Source: CAZPBO01 sp964584815 (GTDB lineage Bacteria > Planctomycetota > SKW154). From it: a stretch of DNA of 62,901 nucleotides. Under the pieces are notes generated by a model. It ran no database searches and had not been told where the DNA came from. It was given only the letters and a program-made list of their open reading frames with translations. Shown one piece after another: positions 1-7,604 of the stretch. The stretch is from the NCBI GenBank assembly GCA_964584815.1, contig CAZPBO010000002.1, positions 1 through 62,901 of the forward strand, given 5' to 3'. Position 1 is the stretch's first letter, and the number at the start of each line of letters is the position of its first letter. The position numbers were made by a program, and so were the translations under genes.

Positions 1-522
1 TTTGATAGTCCAATAGGAACACTGCTTGTCGCAACAACATCAAATGGAGTCTGTGCGCTGCAGTTTTTAAGGGATGAGAAAAAGCAATTGGCGGCGCTCA
101 AACGACGACTACAACAACACTTTGAGTTGGACGCTTCGCTTGTGAGGGAGTTTTCGCGTTATGTGAGGTGGTTTGTGGAGGGGCAGCGTGTTGTGGGGAG
201 TTGGTCGCTTGACCTGCGGGGAGTGGGCGCATTCAGGCGGGCGGTTTATGAGAAGTTGCGGTCTGTGGGATGGGGGAAGGTGACGACATATGGCGACCTT
301 GCGCGGGCGGTGGGGAACCCTAAAGCGGCGCGGGCGGTCGGTCAGGCTATGGCGCATAATCCCATCATCCTGCTTGTCCCCTGTCACAGGGTGGTGTCGT
401 CTGACGGAAGTCTGGGCGGTTTTACGGCGGGGGTTGATGTGAAGAAGCGTCTGCTGGGTGCGGAGGGGGTGGAGGTGGTCAGGGACCGCATACCTCTACG
501 GCGCTACCGCGCGCGGTTTTGA
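1..522 (+). CDS. ogt: Methylated-DNA--[protein]-cysteine S-methyltransferase, 5'-truncated by the window edge
   Basis: The reading frame is open from base 1, so the start lies outside the window; 173 residues are visible. The protein removes the alkyl group from O6-alkylguanine in DNA by irreversible transfer to its own cysteine. The diagnostic active-site motif PCHRVV lies near residue 120, preceded by the DNA-binding helix region (KVTTYGDLARAVGNPKAARA) and followed by GSLGGFTAG, all normal for the family. The N-terminal part of the visible frame (SPIGTLLVATT) matches the usual N-terminal domain. The 3' end overlaps the convergent SAM hydrolase gene by 44 bases. An internal TTG at 88 is in frame but would cut off the N-terminal domain, so I do not take it as the start. 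Confidence 0.93.
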   Translation, partial: FDSPIGTLLVATTSNGVCALQFLRDEKKQLAALKRRLQQHFELDASLVREFSRYVRWFVEGQRVVGSWSLDLRGVGAFRRAVYEKLRSVGWGKVTTYGDLARAVGNPKAARAVGQAMAHNPIILLVPCHRVVSSDGSLGGFTAGVDVKKRLLGAEGVEVVRDRIPLRRYRARF

Positions 523-1252
523 GGCGTTCAGCAGCGCTTCCTTCCACCACCGCCACCTCAAGTCTGCCAAAACTGCCCCACAGCCATACAAGAGTCCCTT
601 TTCTGGCATCGCTGTATGTGCGCACATGCCGACCTATCTGCCGCCCACTCACACGCACGCTCGCCTCCGCGCCTATCCCCGCCTCTTCAAGATGGACCTT
701 CTTTATGTTGGTCACAAGGTTACCGAATGTGTCCACATGCACAACCCTGCCTCTAACGAGGTTGTCTGACACATCGGGTTCGGGCAGAACCAGCATAGTC
801 GGTTTATGTTCTGGTCCGACTTCTTCTATATTCAGTCCTGCGGCGATACGGGCTGCGACTGGCGCCATTATGTCGCGACCGTGAAATGTGGGTGAGACAG
901 GACGCAGCATAAGGGATTCGTTTTCAATTTTGAAGACGGCGGCGTCAGAAAGGAGCGGCGTTAGCACACCGTTGTCGGGGGCTATTGCAACCACTTCTCC
1001 GCTTTTTGCTGCAATCACCGCGCGCTCACCACCCACACCCGGGTCCACCACCACAACCAGAACACAAGGCGGCAGATACGGCGCCATATCCTCCAGCACA
1101 AGCGCAGCATAGGCGATGTCGTGCGACGGAATGGAATGGGTAATGTCGTATACGGCGCTTTGGGGGGAAAGAGTAAGGGCGACCGCCCGCATTGCCGCCA
1201 CATATACACTGCCTTCTCCCAAGTCGCTCATCAGGAAGATAGGCAGACTCAT
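479..1252 (-). CDS. S-adenosyl-L-methionine hydrolase (SAM hydroxide adenosyltransferase, DUF62 family)
   Basis: A 257-residue cytosolic enzyme of the fluorinase/chlorinase-like fold. Most members outside halogenating actinomycetes hydrolyse SAM to adenosine and methionine. Visible family motifs are LMSDLG at the N terminus, YDITH, VVDPGVGG, APDNGVL, TFHGRDI and DTFGNLVTNI, covering both the N-terminal SAM-binding and the C-terminal beta domains; the length is typical. Its ATG overlaps the stop of the upstream small basic protein gene (ATGA at 1249-1252), so it is the last gene of the minus-strand run that starts at 4524. The hydrolase activity is assigned from family knowledge; the physiological role of this family is poorly understood. 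Confidence 0.92.
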   Translation of the reverse strand: MSLPIFLMSDLGEGSVYVAAMRAVALTLSPQSAVYDITHSIPSHDIAYAALVLEDMAPYLPPCVLVVVVDPGVGGERAVIAAKSGEVVAIAPDNGVLTPLLSDAAVFKIENESLMLRPVSPTFHGRDIMAPVAARIAAGLNIEEVGPEHKPTMLVLPEPDVSDNLVRGRVVHVDTFGNLVTNIKKVHLEEAGIGAEASVRVSGRQIGRHVRTYSDARKGTLVWLWGSFGRLEVAVVEGSAAERLKTARGSAVEVCGP

Positions 1253-1443
1253 TTCTTTTTCCCACCACCTTTACGACGCTTCCTCGCCACATAGACTCGC
1301 AACTTAGGCAGCCCGAAGGGGGAGTCTTTTTCGGCGTCCCATTTTCCGTCACGCATAAGACGCATTATCCGCTCATAGCGGGTTAGGACACTCCTTTTGG
1401 CGGCTTGCAGACCCTTTGAGCGAAGACTTGAGTGTATGGACAT
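1249..1443 (-). CDS. Small basic protein of the PVC-restricted TIGR04137 type
   Basis: A 64-residue, strongly basic protein with the pattern MSIHSSLRSKG, then SVLTRYERIMRLMRDGKW, then FGLPKLRVYVARKRRKGG. This matches my memory of the small basic protein family confined to Planctomycetes, Verrucomicrobia, Lentisphaerae and Chlamydiae, and it is the best taxonomic marker in the window. A strong ribosome-binding site (AAGGAGGG) sits about seven bases upstream, inside the 3' end of the DUF89 gene. The gene overlaps the SAM hydrolase start by four bases. The function is unknown; the charge and the lysine-rich tail suggest nucleic-acid or ribosome binding, which is inference only. Confidence 0.85.
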   Translation of the reverse strand: MSIHSSLRSKGLQAAKRSVLTRYERIMRLMRDGKWDAEKDSPFGLPKLRVYVARKRRKGGGKKK

Positions 1444-1445
1444 AA

Positions 1446-2327
1446 TCAGCCCTCCTTAATCAGGACAGCGTCTCCGACACTGCGCCCTATAAAGGATGCT
1501 ATAACCTCGCATTTTATGGTCAACAAGAAATAGACGGCTTTACCGGCAAAGGGCTGTCCGGGGCGCACTTCTCCTTCCAGAGTTTCGTAGTTACCCTGTC
1601 CTTTGGCAAGCACTAAGTCGGATGACAGGAAAAGGTCGCGGAACTGTTTTGAGCAGGTGTGGAGAGGTGTGCCGACGACATCAATTCCGCAGTCTGTGAG
1701 AGTTGCGAGTCGGTCAGCACCTGCGTCGGCGGCGTCCTCATATGTTGCGTCGTTGAACATCGGCGCCCTTCTTACGACCCCTGTCACTGACAGGTTTTTA
1801 TTCACTTTTTTAAGACACTCAATCAAGAGTGTGTCAAAGACAATCTCGCCTGCGTTGTCAAAGATGAAAAGGAGGGTAGCGGCATTTTGGATGTCGTTGC
1901 GGAATTCCTCGTAGTCTGGGGCGTGGAAGGGTGTGGCGTCGTAAGCGTCAAGGATTTTTTGAGGGGAGGAGAGTTCGGTGGTGAGAGCGTCCAGTTGGTT
2001 GGCGACGGCGGCGATTTTGAGGGCGGCGAAGAGCGGGTCGGCGGCGGCGCTCATCAACCTTCTTGCGGCAGGCAACACTTTTTTGGCGAGGGTATTGAGG
2101 TCGCGCCGTTCTTGGGCGTATGGGTCACGGTTGCCGAGTAGTTTTGCCATACGGATGTAGGATTCAGCGGCGATGTCGGGTGGGGTGCGCTCAGTGTGGG
2201 AGTTGCGGAGAACATCCATCGTTTCTCCCAGAACTTTGCGCAGCAGCCATTCATCTTCTGAAACGCGCCGCGCAGTCTTCAGTAGCGCCTTAAGTATGCA
2301 CGGATAGCATTCAGGTTTCACCTTCAT
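1446..2327 (-). CDS. DUF89-family damage-control phosphatase (ARMT1-like)
   Basis: A 293-residue metal-dependent phosphatase of the DUF89 family, whose members are thought to hydrolyse harmful phosphometabolites such as damaged sugar phosphates. The N-terminal pattern KPECYPCILK is typical of the prokaryotic stand-alone subfamily. The metal and phosphate site is represented by FDNAGEIVFDTLL near residue 155 and by LAKGQGNYETLEG near residue 242. The cysteine pair at the N terminus (CYPC) is also seen in archaeal homologues. The ATG at 2327 directly follows the stop codon of the upstream SPOR-like gene, with GGGAG about nine bases upstream, so the two are almost certainly co-transcribed. Confidence 0.9.
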   Translation of the reverse strand: MKVKPECYPCILKALLKTARRVSEDEWLLRKVLGETMDVLRNSHTERTPPDIAAESYIRMAKLLGNRDPYAQERRDLNTLAKKVLPAARRLMSAAADPLFAALKIAAVANQLDALTTELSSPQKILDAYDATPFHAPDYEEFRNDIQNAATLLFIFDNAGEIVFDTLLIECLKKVNKNLSVTGVVRRAPMFNDATYEDAADAGADRLATLTDCGIDVVGTPLHTCSKQFRDLFLSSDLVLAKGQGNYETLEGEVRPGQPFAGKAVYFLLTIKCEVIASFIGRSVGDAVLIKEG

Positions 2328-2804
2328 TCACTCGGCTCCCACAACCCACGCTTTCAGTCCACGCGACCATCTCTTGGTCAGAACAGCGAGCGCTTGTTGC
2401 GCCTTCCTTTCCGCTTCTTTCCTGCTTTTGAGTCCGCGAACCACAACGCAGTAACCTTTGCTGACCCGCCCGATGCGGGCGCCTTCAAGTCCACTGCTTT
2501 TAAGAAGGGTGAGCGCTTCTCGGGCTCCCTTTATGTCGCGCCAAGTGCCGCAGGCAAAGCCGTAGTTCTCCGTTGCGGGTTTCTTCTGCAGTGCCGTCAT
2601 ACGCCCCACCAGAAAGGCGCCCACGACCGTTGCCACAAAAAAGACTATGGCGACATAGAGCGTTTCGCGGCGCAATGTTATGGTGCGCTCCCCACTGGCG
2701 GCGGTCTCAACCTGCGGCGACACCGCATTTCTGCCGCTTTCCTCTCCGAACAATTCAAAAAAGTGCTTTGCTCTTCCCACAAAACCTCTCCCATCCGACA
2801 ACAT
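2328..2804 (-). CDS. Single-pass membrane protein with a SPOR-like C-terminal domain
   Basis: About 158 residues. A cytosolic N-terminal stretch (GRAKHFFELFGEES) is followed by one membrane segment around ETLYVAIVFFVATVVGAF. The periplasmic domain (WRDIKGAREALTLLKSSGL, then YCVVVRGLKSRKEAERKAQ) has the alternating beta-alpha pattern of SPOR domains, which bind denuded peptidoglycan glycans. I therefore favour a cell-envelope or septal role, without proof. The start is uncertain: the frame is open to a TTG at 2840, an ATG lies at 2804, and a GTG at 2780 has the best ribosome-binding site (GGGAGAGG). The gene sits between the esterase and DUF89 genes on the same strand. Confidence 0.62.
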   Translation of the reverse strand: MLSDGRGFVGRAKHFFELFGEESGRNAVSPQVETAASGERTITLRRETLYVAIVFFVATVVGAFLVGRMTALQKKPATENYGFACGTWRDIKGAREALTLLKSSGLEGARIGRVSKGYCVVVRGLKSRKEAERKAQQALAVLTKRWSRGLKAWVVGAE

Positions 2805-2856
2805 AAAAATGCTACAGGCAGAAAACCCCGCCGTCAACAACGATTTGACTTACGCG

Positions 2857-4524
2857 TCAGAAGTCTATCTTGGCGTAGAAGAATTGTTGCGGGTCGCGCT
2901 TGTCGGCTATGGAGTCAAGCAGTGCCGCTACCGAATATGTGGCGTAATCGTTGAACGCCTCCTTACCGTTTATCACCACCCTTATCGGCTTTGAGAGGTC
3001 AACCAGTTTGTCGTTGAGATAAAGCGAGAAACCTGACGAGGGACCATCAATGGTTATCTCGTTTTTTGCGCGGTCAATTTTTGCCACGATTTGGGATATG
3101 CCGCCGCGGTTCTTCACCCACCAGAAGAGCGTTTTGTATGGACGCGATGGCTCCCATATCACCATTTTGGGGTATGGGTTGCGTTTGTGCTTGAAAAGCC
3201 ACTCAATTATCGGACCGAGCCCTGATGGGGGCAACCCGTGTCCGATGCCGTTATACTCTTTGTAGACATACTCATAGGGACCGTATTTTTTCTTGAGTTC
3301 GGCGAGGACTTCAGCGGCTTTGCGGTCGGATGTGGGGGGAACGCGAGGGTCGTCGGCGCCGTGGTAGAAATATATCGGGGTGTTTTTCAAATTCACAACC
3401 GTCCCACGAGCAAGTCCTACAACACTTCCTCCCTGCCCCATCATCACAAATATCCCTCCAGCGCACGGCGCAAGACCTGCAAACACATCCGCATAATGTG
3501 TTCCTATTGACCAGGTTCCATATCCTCCCATACTGTGCCCCACAAGATAGATTCGGTTTGTGTCTATGGGGAATGTGCGCTTCATCTCCTCAATCAGCGC
3601 CATAACATAACGCTCCTCACGCTCCTTATTCCAAGCCGTCGCTTCCTTCTTTATCACCGTGGGGAAGACACAGATGGCGCCTTTTCTTGTGGCAAACGCC
3701 CATTTCTGAAGCGCCGTTCTGCCGTCCCCAACACCCTGTCCACCCCCGTGCAGTCCGATAACCAACGGATATTTGCGCATCTTAACGCGCGGAATGCAGA
3801 TGTAATATGTGCCAGGATATAGTTTGGAGTTAAGTTGCCCGCGTCCACCTTTATAGGTCGCTTTTGGACCGCGCTTCGCCTTGCGGAAAATCTCCCGTTT
3901 GAAGGAGAGGACATCGGAGCGCGAAAGTGGTTCAAATTTGGAGAGTTTTTCAAGAATCTGCTCCCGTTTTTTGTAGTCCTCTTCAGGCGTGGAGAAGAAC
4001 TCGCCGATGAGTTTTCGGATTTGGGCAAGTTTTGATTGGGAGGCAGATTTTACCTGTTTGGGGGTGGATGTCTTTTTTGAGGAGGTTTTTTTGACCGCGG
4101 CGCGCTTTTCAGCACGCTTTATCCGTCTTTCTCTCTCCGCCCGCAACTCCTCATACGCCTTCAACGCCTCCTTATGGTCGGGTTTCAGGGAGAGAGTCAA
4201 CTCCACCTCGGTCTTGTATTCGCGATAAAGTCCCTGCTTTTTGCACCATTTCGCCAGTTTCCAGTGTGCTTCGGCGTCATAAGGAGCAATTTTTTGGGAC
4301 TTCTCAGAGTAAATCTGCCAGCGAGTGGGTTTGCGCTCAATCCGCTCAACGCGCTCAATGTCTATTTTTGCGAGGATGTTCGGATACATCCGCACAAGGA
4401 TGTAGTCGTCGGTCTCCTCAAGGATTTCAGCCTCCACTTTGCCGCCGGAGGCGAGATGGATGATGTCTGCCTGTATGGAAAGCGCCGCTGCACAGAAGAC
4501 CACAATCAGAAACCAACGCCGCAT
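2857..4524 (-). CDS. Exported protein: DII beta-module + TPR-like hairpins + alpha/beta-hydrolase esterase
   Basis: 555 residues. The ATG at 4524 follows TGGAGG and starts a clear signal peptide (MRRWFLIVVFCAAALS), so I reject an upstream in-frame start at 4563. Residues 20-65 form the beta-rich module beginning DIIHLASGGKVEAEILEETD that recurs in two other genes here. TPR-like helices and a Lys/Arg-rich linker follow. The catalytic part resembles PHB-depolymerase or feruloyl-esterase-type hydrolases: oxyanion region VIGLHGGGQG, nucleophile GHSMGGYG, acid in HGADDPRVPP and histidine in GIGHGLPP. The C-terminal ~100 residues (TLFWWVKNRGG, then ITIDGPSSGFSLYLND) match the C terminus of the 17056-19377 protein. 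The substrate is unknown; a carbohydrate ester or polyester is plausible. Confidence 0.85.
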   Translation of the reverse strand: MRRWFLIVVFCAAALSIQADIIHLASGGKVEAEILEETDDYILVRMYPNILAKIDIERVERIERKPTRWQIYSEKSQKIAPYDAEAHWKLAKWCKKQGLYREYKTEVELTLSLKPDHKEALKAYEELRAERERRIKRAEKRAAVKKTSSKKTSTPKQVKSASQSKLAQIRKLIGEFFSTPEEDYKKREQILEKLSKFEPLSRSDVLSFKREIFRKAKRGPKATYKGGRGQLNSKLYPGTYYICIPRVKMRKYPLVIGLHGGGQGVGDGRTALQKWAFATRKGAICVFPTVIKKEATAWNKEREERYVMALIEEMKRTFPIDTNRIYLVGHSMGGYGTWSIGTHYADVFAGLAPCAGGIFVMMGQGGSVVGLARGTVVNLKNTPIYFYHGADDPRVPPTSDRKAAEVLAELKKKYGPYEYVYKEYNGIGHGLPPSGLGPIIEWLFKHKRNPYPKMVIWEPSRPYKTLFWWVKNRGGISQIVAKIDRAKNEITIDGPSSGFSLYLNDKLVDLSKPIRVVINGKEAFNDYATYSVAALLDSIADKRDPQQFFYAKIDF

Positions 4525-4619
4525 GTTAGTGCCTCCACAAACAAACCTTATAAATTCTAACACACATATACCCGTGATGGTCAGGTTTGAGTAATATGAT
4601 TTGTGACTCTGACAAAGGC

Positions 4620-4648
4620 TTGACAGAGGCGGGTTGTTGGGCTATATG
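4620..4648 (+). promoter_or_regulatory. Sigma-70-type promoter of the tRNA-Gly/tRNA-Thr unit
   Basis: TTGACA at 4620-4625, a 17-base spacer and TATATG at 4643-4648. The predicted start, about seven bases downstream, falls five to six bases before the mature 5' end of tRNA-Gly, as expected for a tRNA promoter. Confidence 0.75.
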
Positions 4649-4660
4649 AGAGTTAGGGAT

Positions 4661-4733
4661 GCGGGCGTAGCTCAATTGGTAGAGCATCGGCCTTCCAAGC
4701 CGGTGGTTGTGGGTTCGAGTCCCATCGCCCGCT
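4661..4733 (+). tRNA. tRNA-Gly (anticodon TCC)
   Basis: A complete 73-base cloverleaf. The acceptor stem GCGGGCG pairs with CGCCCGC, the D-arm is GCTC/GAGC, the anticodon loop is CTTCCAA and the T-arm is GTGGG/CCCAT around TTCGAGT, with discriminator T. The 3' CCA is not encoded. It is followed five bases later by tRNA-Thr and then tuf, the ancient Gly-Thr-tuf arrangement found in many bacteria. Confidence 0.96.
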
Positions 4734-4738
4734 TGAAC

Positions 4739-4810
4739 GCCGCTGTAGCTCAGTGGTAGAGCGCACCCTTGGTAAGGGTGAGGTCACGGGTTCAAATCCC
4801 GTCAGCGGCT
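4739..4810 (+). tRNA. tRNA-Thr (anticodon GGT)
   Basis: A complete 72-base cloverleaf. GCCGCTG pairs with CAGCGGC, the D-stem is GCTC/GAGC, the anticodon loop is TTGGTAA within CACCC/GGGTG, and the T-arm is ACGGG/CCCGT around TTCAAAT. CCA is not encoded. A short T-run (4811-4815) follows directly. The tuf promoter begins 28 bases downstream, so the tRNAs and tuf can be transcribed separately. Confidence 0.96.
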
Positions 4811-4837
4811 TTTTTCGCATATAAGGGGATGGAATAC

Positions 4838-4866
4838 TTGACACAACCCCATAAGTTCCTTATTAA
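4838..4866 (+). promoter_or_regulatory. Sigma-70-type promoter for tuf-rpmG
   Basis: A perfect TTGACA at 4838-4843, a 17-base spacer and TATTAA at 4861-4866. The predicted start near 4873 leaves a leader of about 38 bases before the tuf ATG at 4911, with a GGGGGATAGGAG ribosome-binding region next to the start. Confidence 0.75.
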
Positions 4867-4910
4867 ATTCTGCAACAACACGAAGGAGTAGTTTGTTAGG
4901 GGGATAGGAG

Positions 4911-6116
4911 ATGGCGAAGGAGAAGTTTGAGCGGAAGAAGCCTCACCTGAATGTGGGCACAATTGGTCACATTGACCACGGCAAGACGACGCTGACGGCG
5001 GCGATGACCATTAACCTCGCCAAGCACGGTCTGTCCAAACCGCGTCCGTTTGAGTCCATTGACAATGCACCAGAGGAGAAGACCCGCGGTATCACCATCA
5101 ATATTGCCCATGTGGAATACGAGACGGAGAACCGCCATTACGCCCACATTGACTGCCCTGGACACGCCGACTACATAAAGAACATGATAACAGGAGCGGC
5201 ACAGATGGACGGTGCTATTTTGGTCGTTGCCGCAAACGATGGTCCTATGCCGCAGACCCGCGAACATGTCCTGCTGGCTCGGCAGGTCAATGTTCCCTAT
5301 ATCGTCGTCTTCCTCAACAAAACCGACCTCGTTGACGACCCCGAACTGATAGAGTTGGTGGAGATGGAGTTGAGGGAACTGCTCAATCAGTATGACTTCC
5401 CTGGTGATGAGGTGCCGATAGTGAAGGGGTCGGCGCTGAAGGCGATGGAGTGCGGCTGCGGTAAGCGCGACTGCCCCAATTGCGGTTGCATCTTTGAACT
5501 GCTGGACACAATTGACAAATACTTCCCGCTGCCTGAGCGCGACATTGACAAACCCTTCCTGATGCCGATTGAGGACATCTTTTCCATCACAGGGCGTGGA
5601 ACGGTGGTTACAGGACGCGTTGAGCGCGGAATTATAAAGCCTGGTGACGCGGTGGAGATTGTGGGACTGCGGGATGAGACGATGAAGACGGTGGCGACAA
5701 GTCTTGAGATGTTCAACAAGATTCTTGATGATGCGCGGGCGGGCGACAATGTGGGTATACTTCTGCGTGGTGTGGACAAACGCGAGGTGAAGCGTGGTAT
5801 GGTGGTAGCAGCACCCGGCTCCATCACTCCCCACCGCCATTTCAAAGGACAGGTCTATGTCTTAAAGAAGGAAGAAGGCGGTCGTCATACGCCCTTCTTT
5901 GAGGGTTACAGACCACAGTTCTACTTCCGCACGACCGATGTCACAGGTAAAGTCGCCAAACTGCCAGAGGGTGTCAAGATGGTGATGCCCGGTGACAATG
6001 TTGAGATGGAGGTTGAGTTGATATATCCTGTGGCGATGGAGGAAGGACTGCGTTTTGCCATCCGTGAGGGTGGTAGAACGGTTGGGGCAGGTGTTGTGAC
6101 AAAGGTTCTTGACTGA
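4911..6116 (+). CDS. tuf: Elongation factor Tu
   Basis: A 401-residue GTPase that delivers aminoacyl-tRNA to the ribosome. All G motifs are intact: GHIDHGKT (residues 19-26), the switch-I threonine in RGITI, DCPGHADY (81-88), NKTDLVD (136-142) and SALKA (174-178). Domains 2 and 3 continue to the usual C terminus (GRTVGAGVVTKVLD). Immediately after the SALKA loop there is an unusual cysteine cluster, C181-x-C183-x4-C188-x2-C191-x-C193, where most EF-Tu proteins have an ordinary helix. The gene follows tRNA-Gly and tRNA-Thr, has its own promoter, and is followed 11 bases later by rpmG. It is expected to be among the most highly expressed genes here. Confidence 0.98.
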   Translation: MAKEKFERKKPHLNVGTIGHIDHGKTTLTAAMTINLAKHGLSKPRPFESIDNAPEEKTRGITINIAHVEYETENRHYAHIDCPGHADYIKNMITGAAQMDGAILVVAANDGPMPQTREHVLLARQVNVPYIVVFLNKTDLVDDPELIELVEMELRELLNQYDFPGDEVPIVKGSALKAMECGCGKRDCPNCGCIFELLDTIDKYFPLPERDIDKPFLMPIEDIFSITGRGTVVTGRVERGIIKPGDAVEIVGLRDETMKTVATSLEMFNKILDDARAGDNVGILLRGVDKREVKRGMVVAAPGSITPHRHFKGQVYVLKKEEGGRHTPFFEGYRPQFYFRTTDVTGKVAKLPEGVKMVMPGDNVEMEVELIYPVAMEEGLRFAIREGGRTVGAGVVTKVLD

Positions 6117-6127
6117 GAGGAAGCGGT

Positions 6128-6286
6128 ATGGCACGGGTTCAGATATGGCTTGAATGCACAGTTTGCGGCAGTCGGAACTACCGCACAACGAAGAAGGGAG
6201 GCGGTGGCGTGGGCAAGATATCGTTGCGCAAATTCTGCCGCAAATGTCGCAAACACACCAAGCATAAAGAGCGCAAGGGCAAGTAA
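6128..6286 (+). CDS. rpmG: 50S ribosomal protein L33
   Basis: A 52-residue gene starting MARVQIWLECTVCGSRNY and ending in a basic tail. Two CxxC pairs (CTVC near residue 10, CRKC near residue 36) form the zinc ribbon of the cysteine-containing L33 type. Four consecutive glycines occupy the middle loop. A ribosome-binding site (GAGGAAG) precedes the ATG, 11 bases after tuf. In many bacteria the order continues rpmG-secE-nusG; here an intrinsic terminator follows instead. Confidence 0.95.
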   Translation: MARVQIWLECTVCGSRNYRTTKKGGGGVGKISLRKFCRKCRKHTKHKERKGK

Positions 6287-6309
6287 GTCCGTTTAAGGCG
6301 GAGAACAGA

Positions 6310-6346
6310 AGAGGCGGTAGTGTGCAGCGACCGCCTCTCTTTTTTC
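6310..6346 (+). terminator. Rho-independent terminator of tuf-rpmG
   Basis: A perfect 9-bp stem, AGAGGCGGT (6310-6318) with ACCGCCTCT (6330-6338), an 11-base loop, and a T-rich run CTTTTTTC directly after. It lies 24 bases after the rpmG stop codon. Confidence 0.93.
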
Positions 6347-6375
6347 TTGACCAGCAGAGCCTTTGCCGATAACCT
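6347..6375 (+). promoter_or_regulatory. Possible promoter of the epimerase-isomerase-RnfC unit
   Basis: TTGACC at 6347-6352, a 17-base spacer and TAACCT at 6370-6375. The -35 is good and the -10 weak. It begins exactly where the tuf-rpmG terminator T-run ends, 50 bases before the epimerase ATG. Confidence 0.4.
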
Positions 6376-6401
6376 TTTCGCCCTATGCTTGAGGTTGAAT
6401 T

Positions 6402-7604
6402 ATGAGGGTTCTGGTTACGGGCGCAGCGGGCTTTATCGGCTCTCACCTCGTGCGCCATCTTGAGCGGCGTGGCTTTGCAGTCACCGCTCTTGATGACTTC
6501 TCGGAAGGACATCATCAGGCGCTTCCCCCACGCCTTGAAGTCTTCGAAGCCGATGTGCGCGACTTCAACGCCCTTACCCGCGTCTTTGGGCAGAGGCATT
6601 TTGACGCCATTGTCCACCTCGCCGCCCTGACCAGCGCGTCAGAGTCCTTTGAAGACCCACAACGCTACTTCATCACAAATCTTGTGGGAACGGTGACACT
6701 GCTGCGGGCTGCCGTGGACTTCCGTGTCTCCCGCTTCATTTTTGCATCCGACGCCGCTGTTTACGGAAAACCACGCAAAAAGATTGTGCACGAATCACAT
6801 CCCTGCCTTCCCGTCACCCCTTATGCCCGCAGCAAGCACTTTGTTGAGCAGATGCTGGCGGACTACTGGCGGGGATATGGTCTGACAGTTATGGCGTTGA
6901 GAGTTTTCGTTGTGGCAGGTGCTTGGGCGGAGGAAGGGGTGGGGGAGAGCCACCGCCTTGAGCGCCATCTTATCCCCAACCTTCTGAAGGTCGCCCTCGG
7001 GCAGAAAGATGCCATCACCATAAACGGCACCGACTATCCCACAGATGATGGAACGGCAATCCGTGATTATGTCCATATCCTTGATGTGTGCGAGGCGTTT
7101 GAGAAAGCGCTCCAGACGCCTTGTGAGCGCCCGGTGGTTCTCAATGTTGGGTCGGGTCGCGGACACAGCGTTCTTGAAGTCCTTAAAGTCGCAGAAAGGG
7201 TTACGGGAAAGTCAATCCCCTTCAAAAAAGGTCCTCGTCTTGAGCACGAACCCGCCCGTCTGGTCGGCTCGGTGGACGCCGCCGCACAATTCCTTGACTG
7301 GCATCCCACACGCTCTGACATCACGCAAATCGTCGCAGATGCCTGGCGTTGGCAGGAGAAACACCCCTACGGCTATGTGGAAGAGCGCCCCCGCCAGCGC
7401 AGGCTCTTCGGCGACATCATCCTTGAATTGGGCTTTGTTACACAACAGCAACTGGACGAAGCGCTCAAACTCCAAGCCCAGCAGGACGCTAAGGGAGAGC
7501 ACAAACTGCTCGGGGTGGTTATGCTTGAGGCAGGCATGCTCACACCAGACCAGTTAATCCGCGCTCTGAAAGAGATGGAGCGATATGTGGGGGAGGAAAA
7601 ATGA
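6402..7604 (+). CDS. NAD-dependent nucleotide-sugar epimerase (GalE-like) with a C-terminal MshEN/T2SSE-N-like domain
   Basis: 400 residues. Residues 1-325 form an extended short-chain dehydrogenase of the UDP-glucose 4-epimerase type: TGAAGFIGSHL (NAD-binding GxxGxxG), HLAALTSASES, the catalytic YARSK and the RDYVHILDVCEAF motif. Residues from about 331 to the end are unrelated to epimerases. They contain LFGDIILELGFVTQQQLDEA and then LLGVVMLEAGMLTPDQLIRA, two copies of the helical motif found at the N terminus of GspE/PilB ATPases, where such domains bind nucleotides such as c-di-GMP. Fusion to an epimerase is unusual. The gene overlaps the next gene by four bases (ATGA). The exact sugar substrate cannot be told. 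Confidence 0.85.
   Translation: MRVLVTGAAGFIGSHLVRHLERRGFAVTALDDFSEGHHQALPPRLEVFEADVRDFNALTRVFGQRHFDAIVHLAALTSASESFEDPQRYFITNLVGTVTLLRAAVDFRVSRFIFASDAAVYGKPRKKIVHESHPCLPVTPYARSKHFVEQMLADYWRGYGLTVMALRVFVVAGAWAEEGVGESHRLERHLIPNLLKVALGQKDAITINGTDYPTDDGTAIRDYVHILDVCEAFEKALQTPCERPVVLNVGSGRGHSVLEVLKVAERVTGKSIPFKKGPRLEHEPARLVGSVDAAAQFLDWHPTRSDITQIVADAWRWQEKHPYGYVEERPRQRRLFGDIILELGFVTQQQLDEALKLQAQQDAKGEHKLLGVVMLEAGMLTPDQLIRALKEMERYVGEEK

Noticed and set aside
4896..5840. A 314-residue open frame antisense to tuf
   Set aside because: It lies wholly opposite the unmistakable EF-Tu gene, has no family resemblance and is explained by codon bias.
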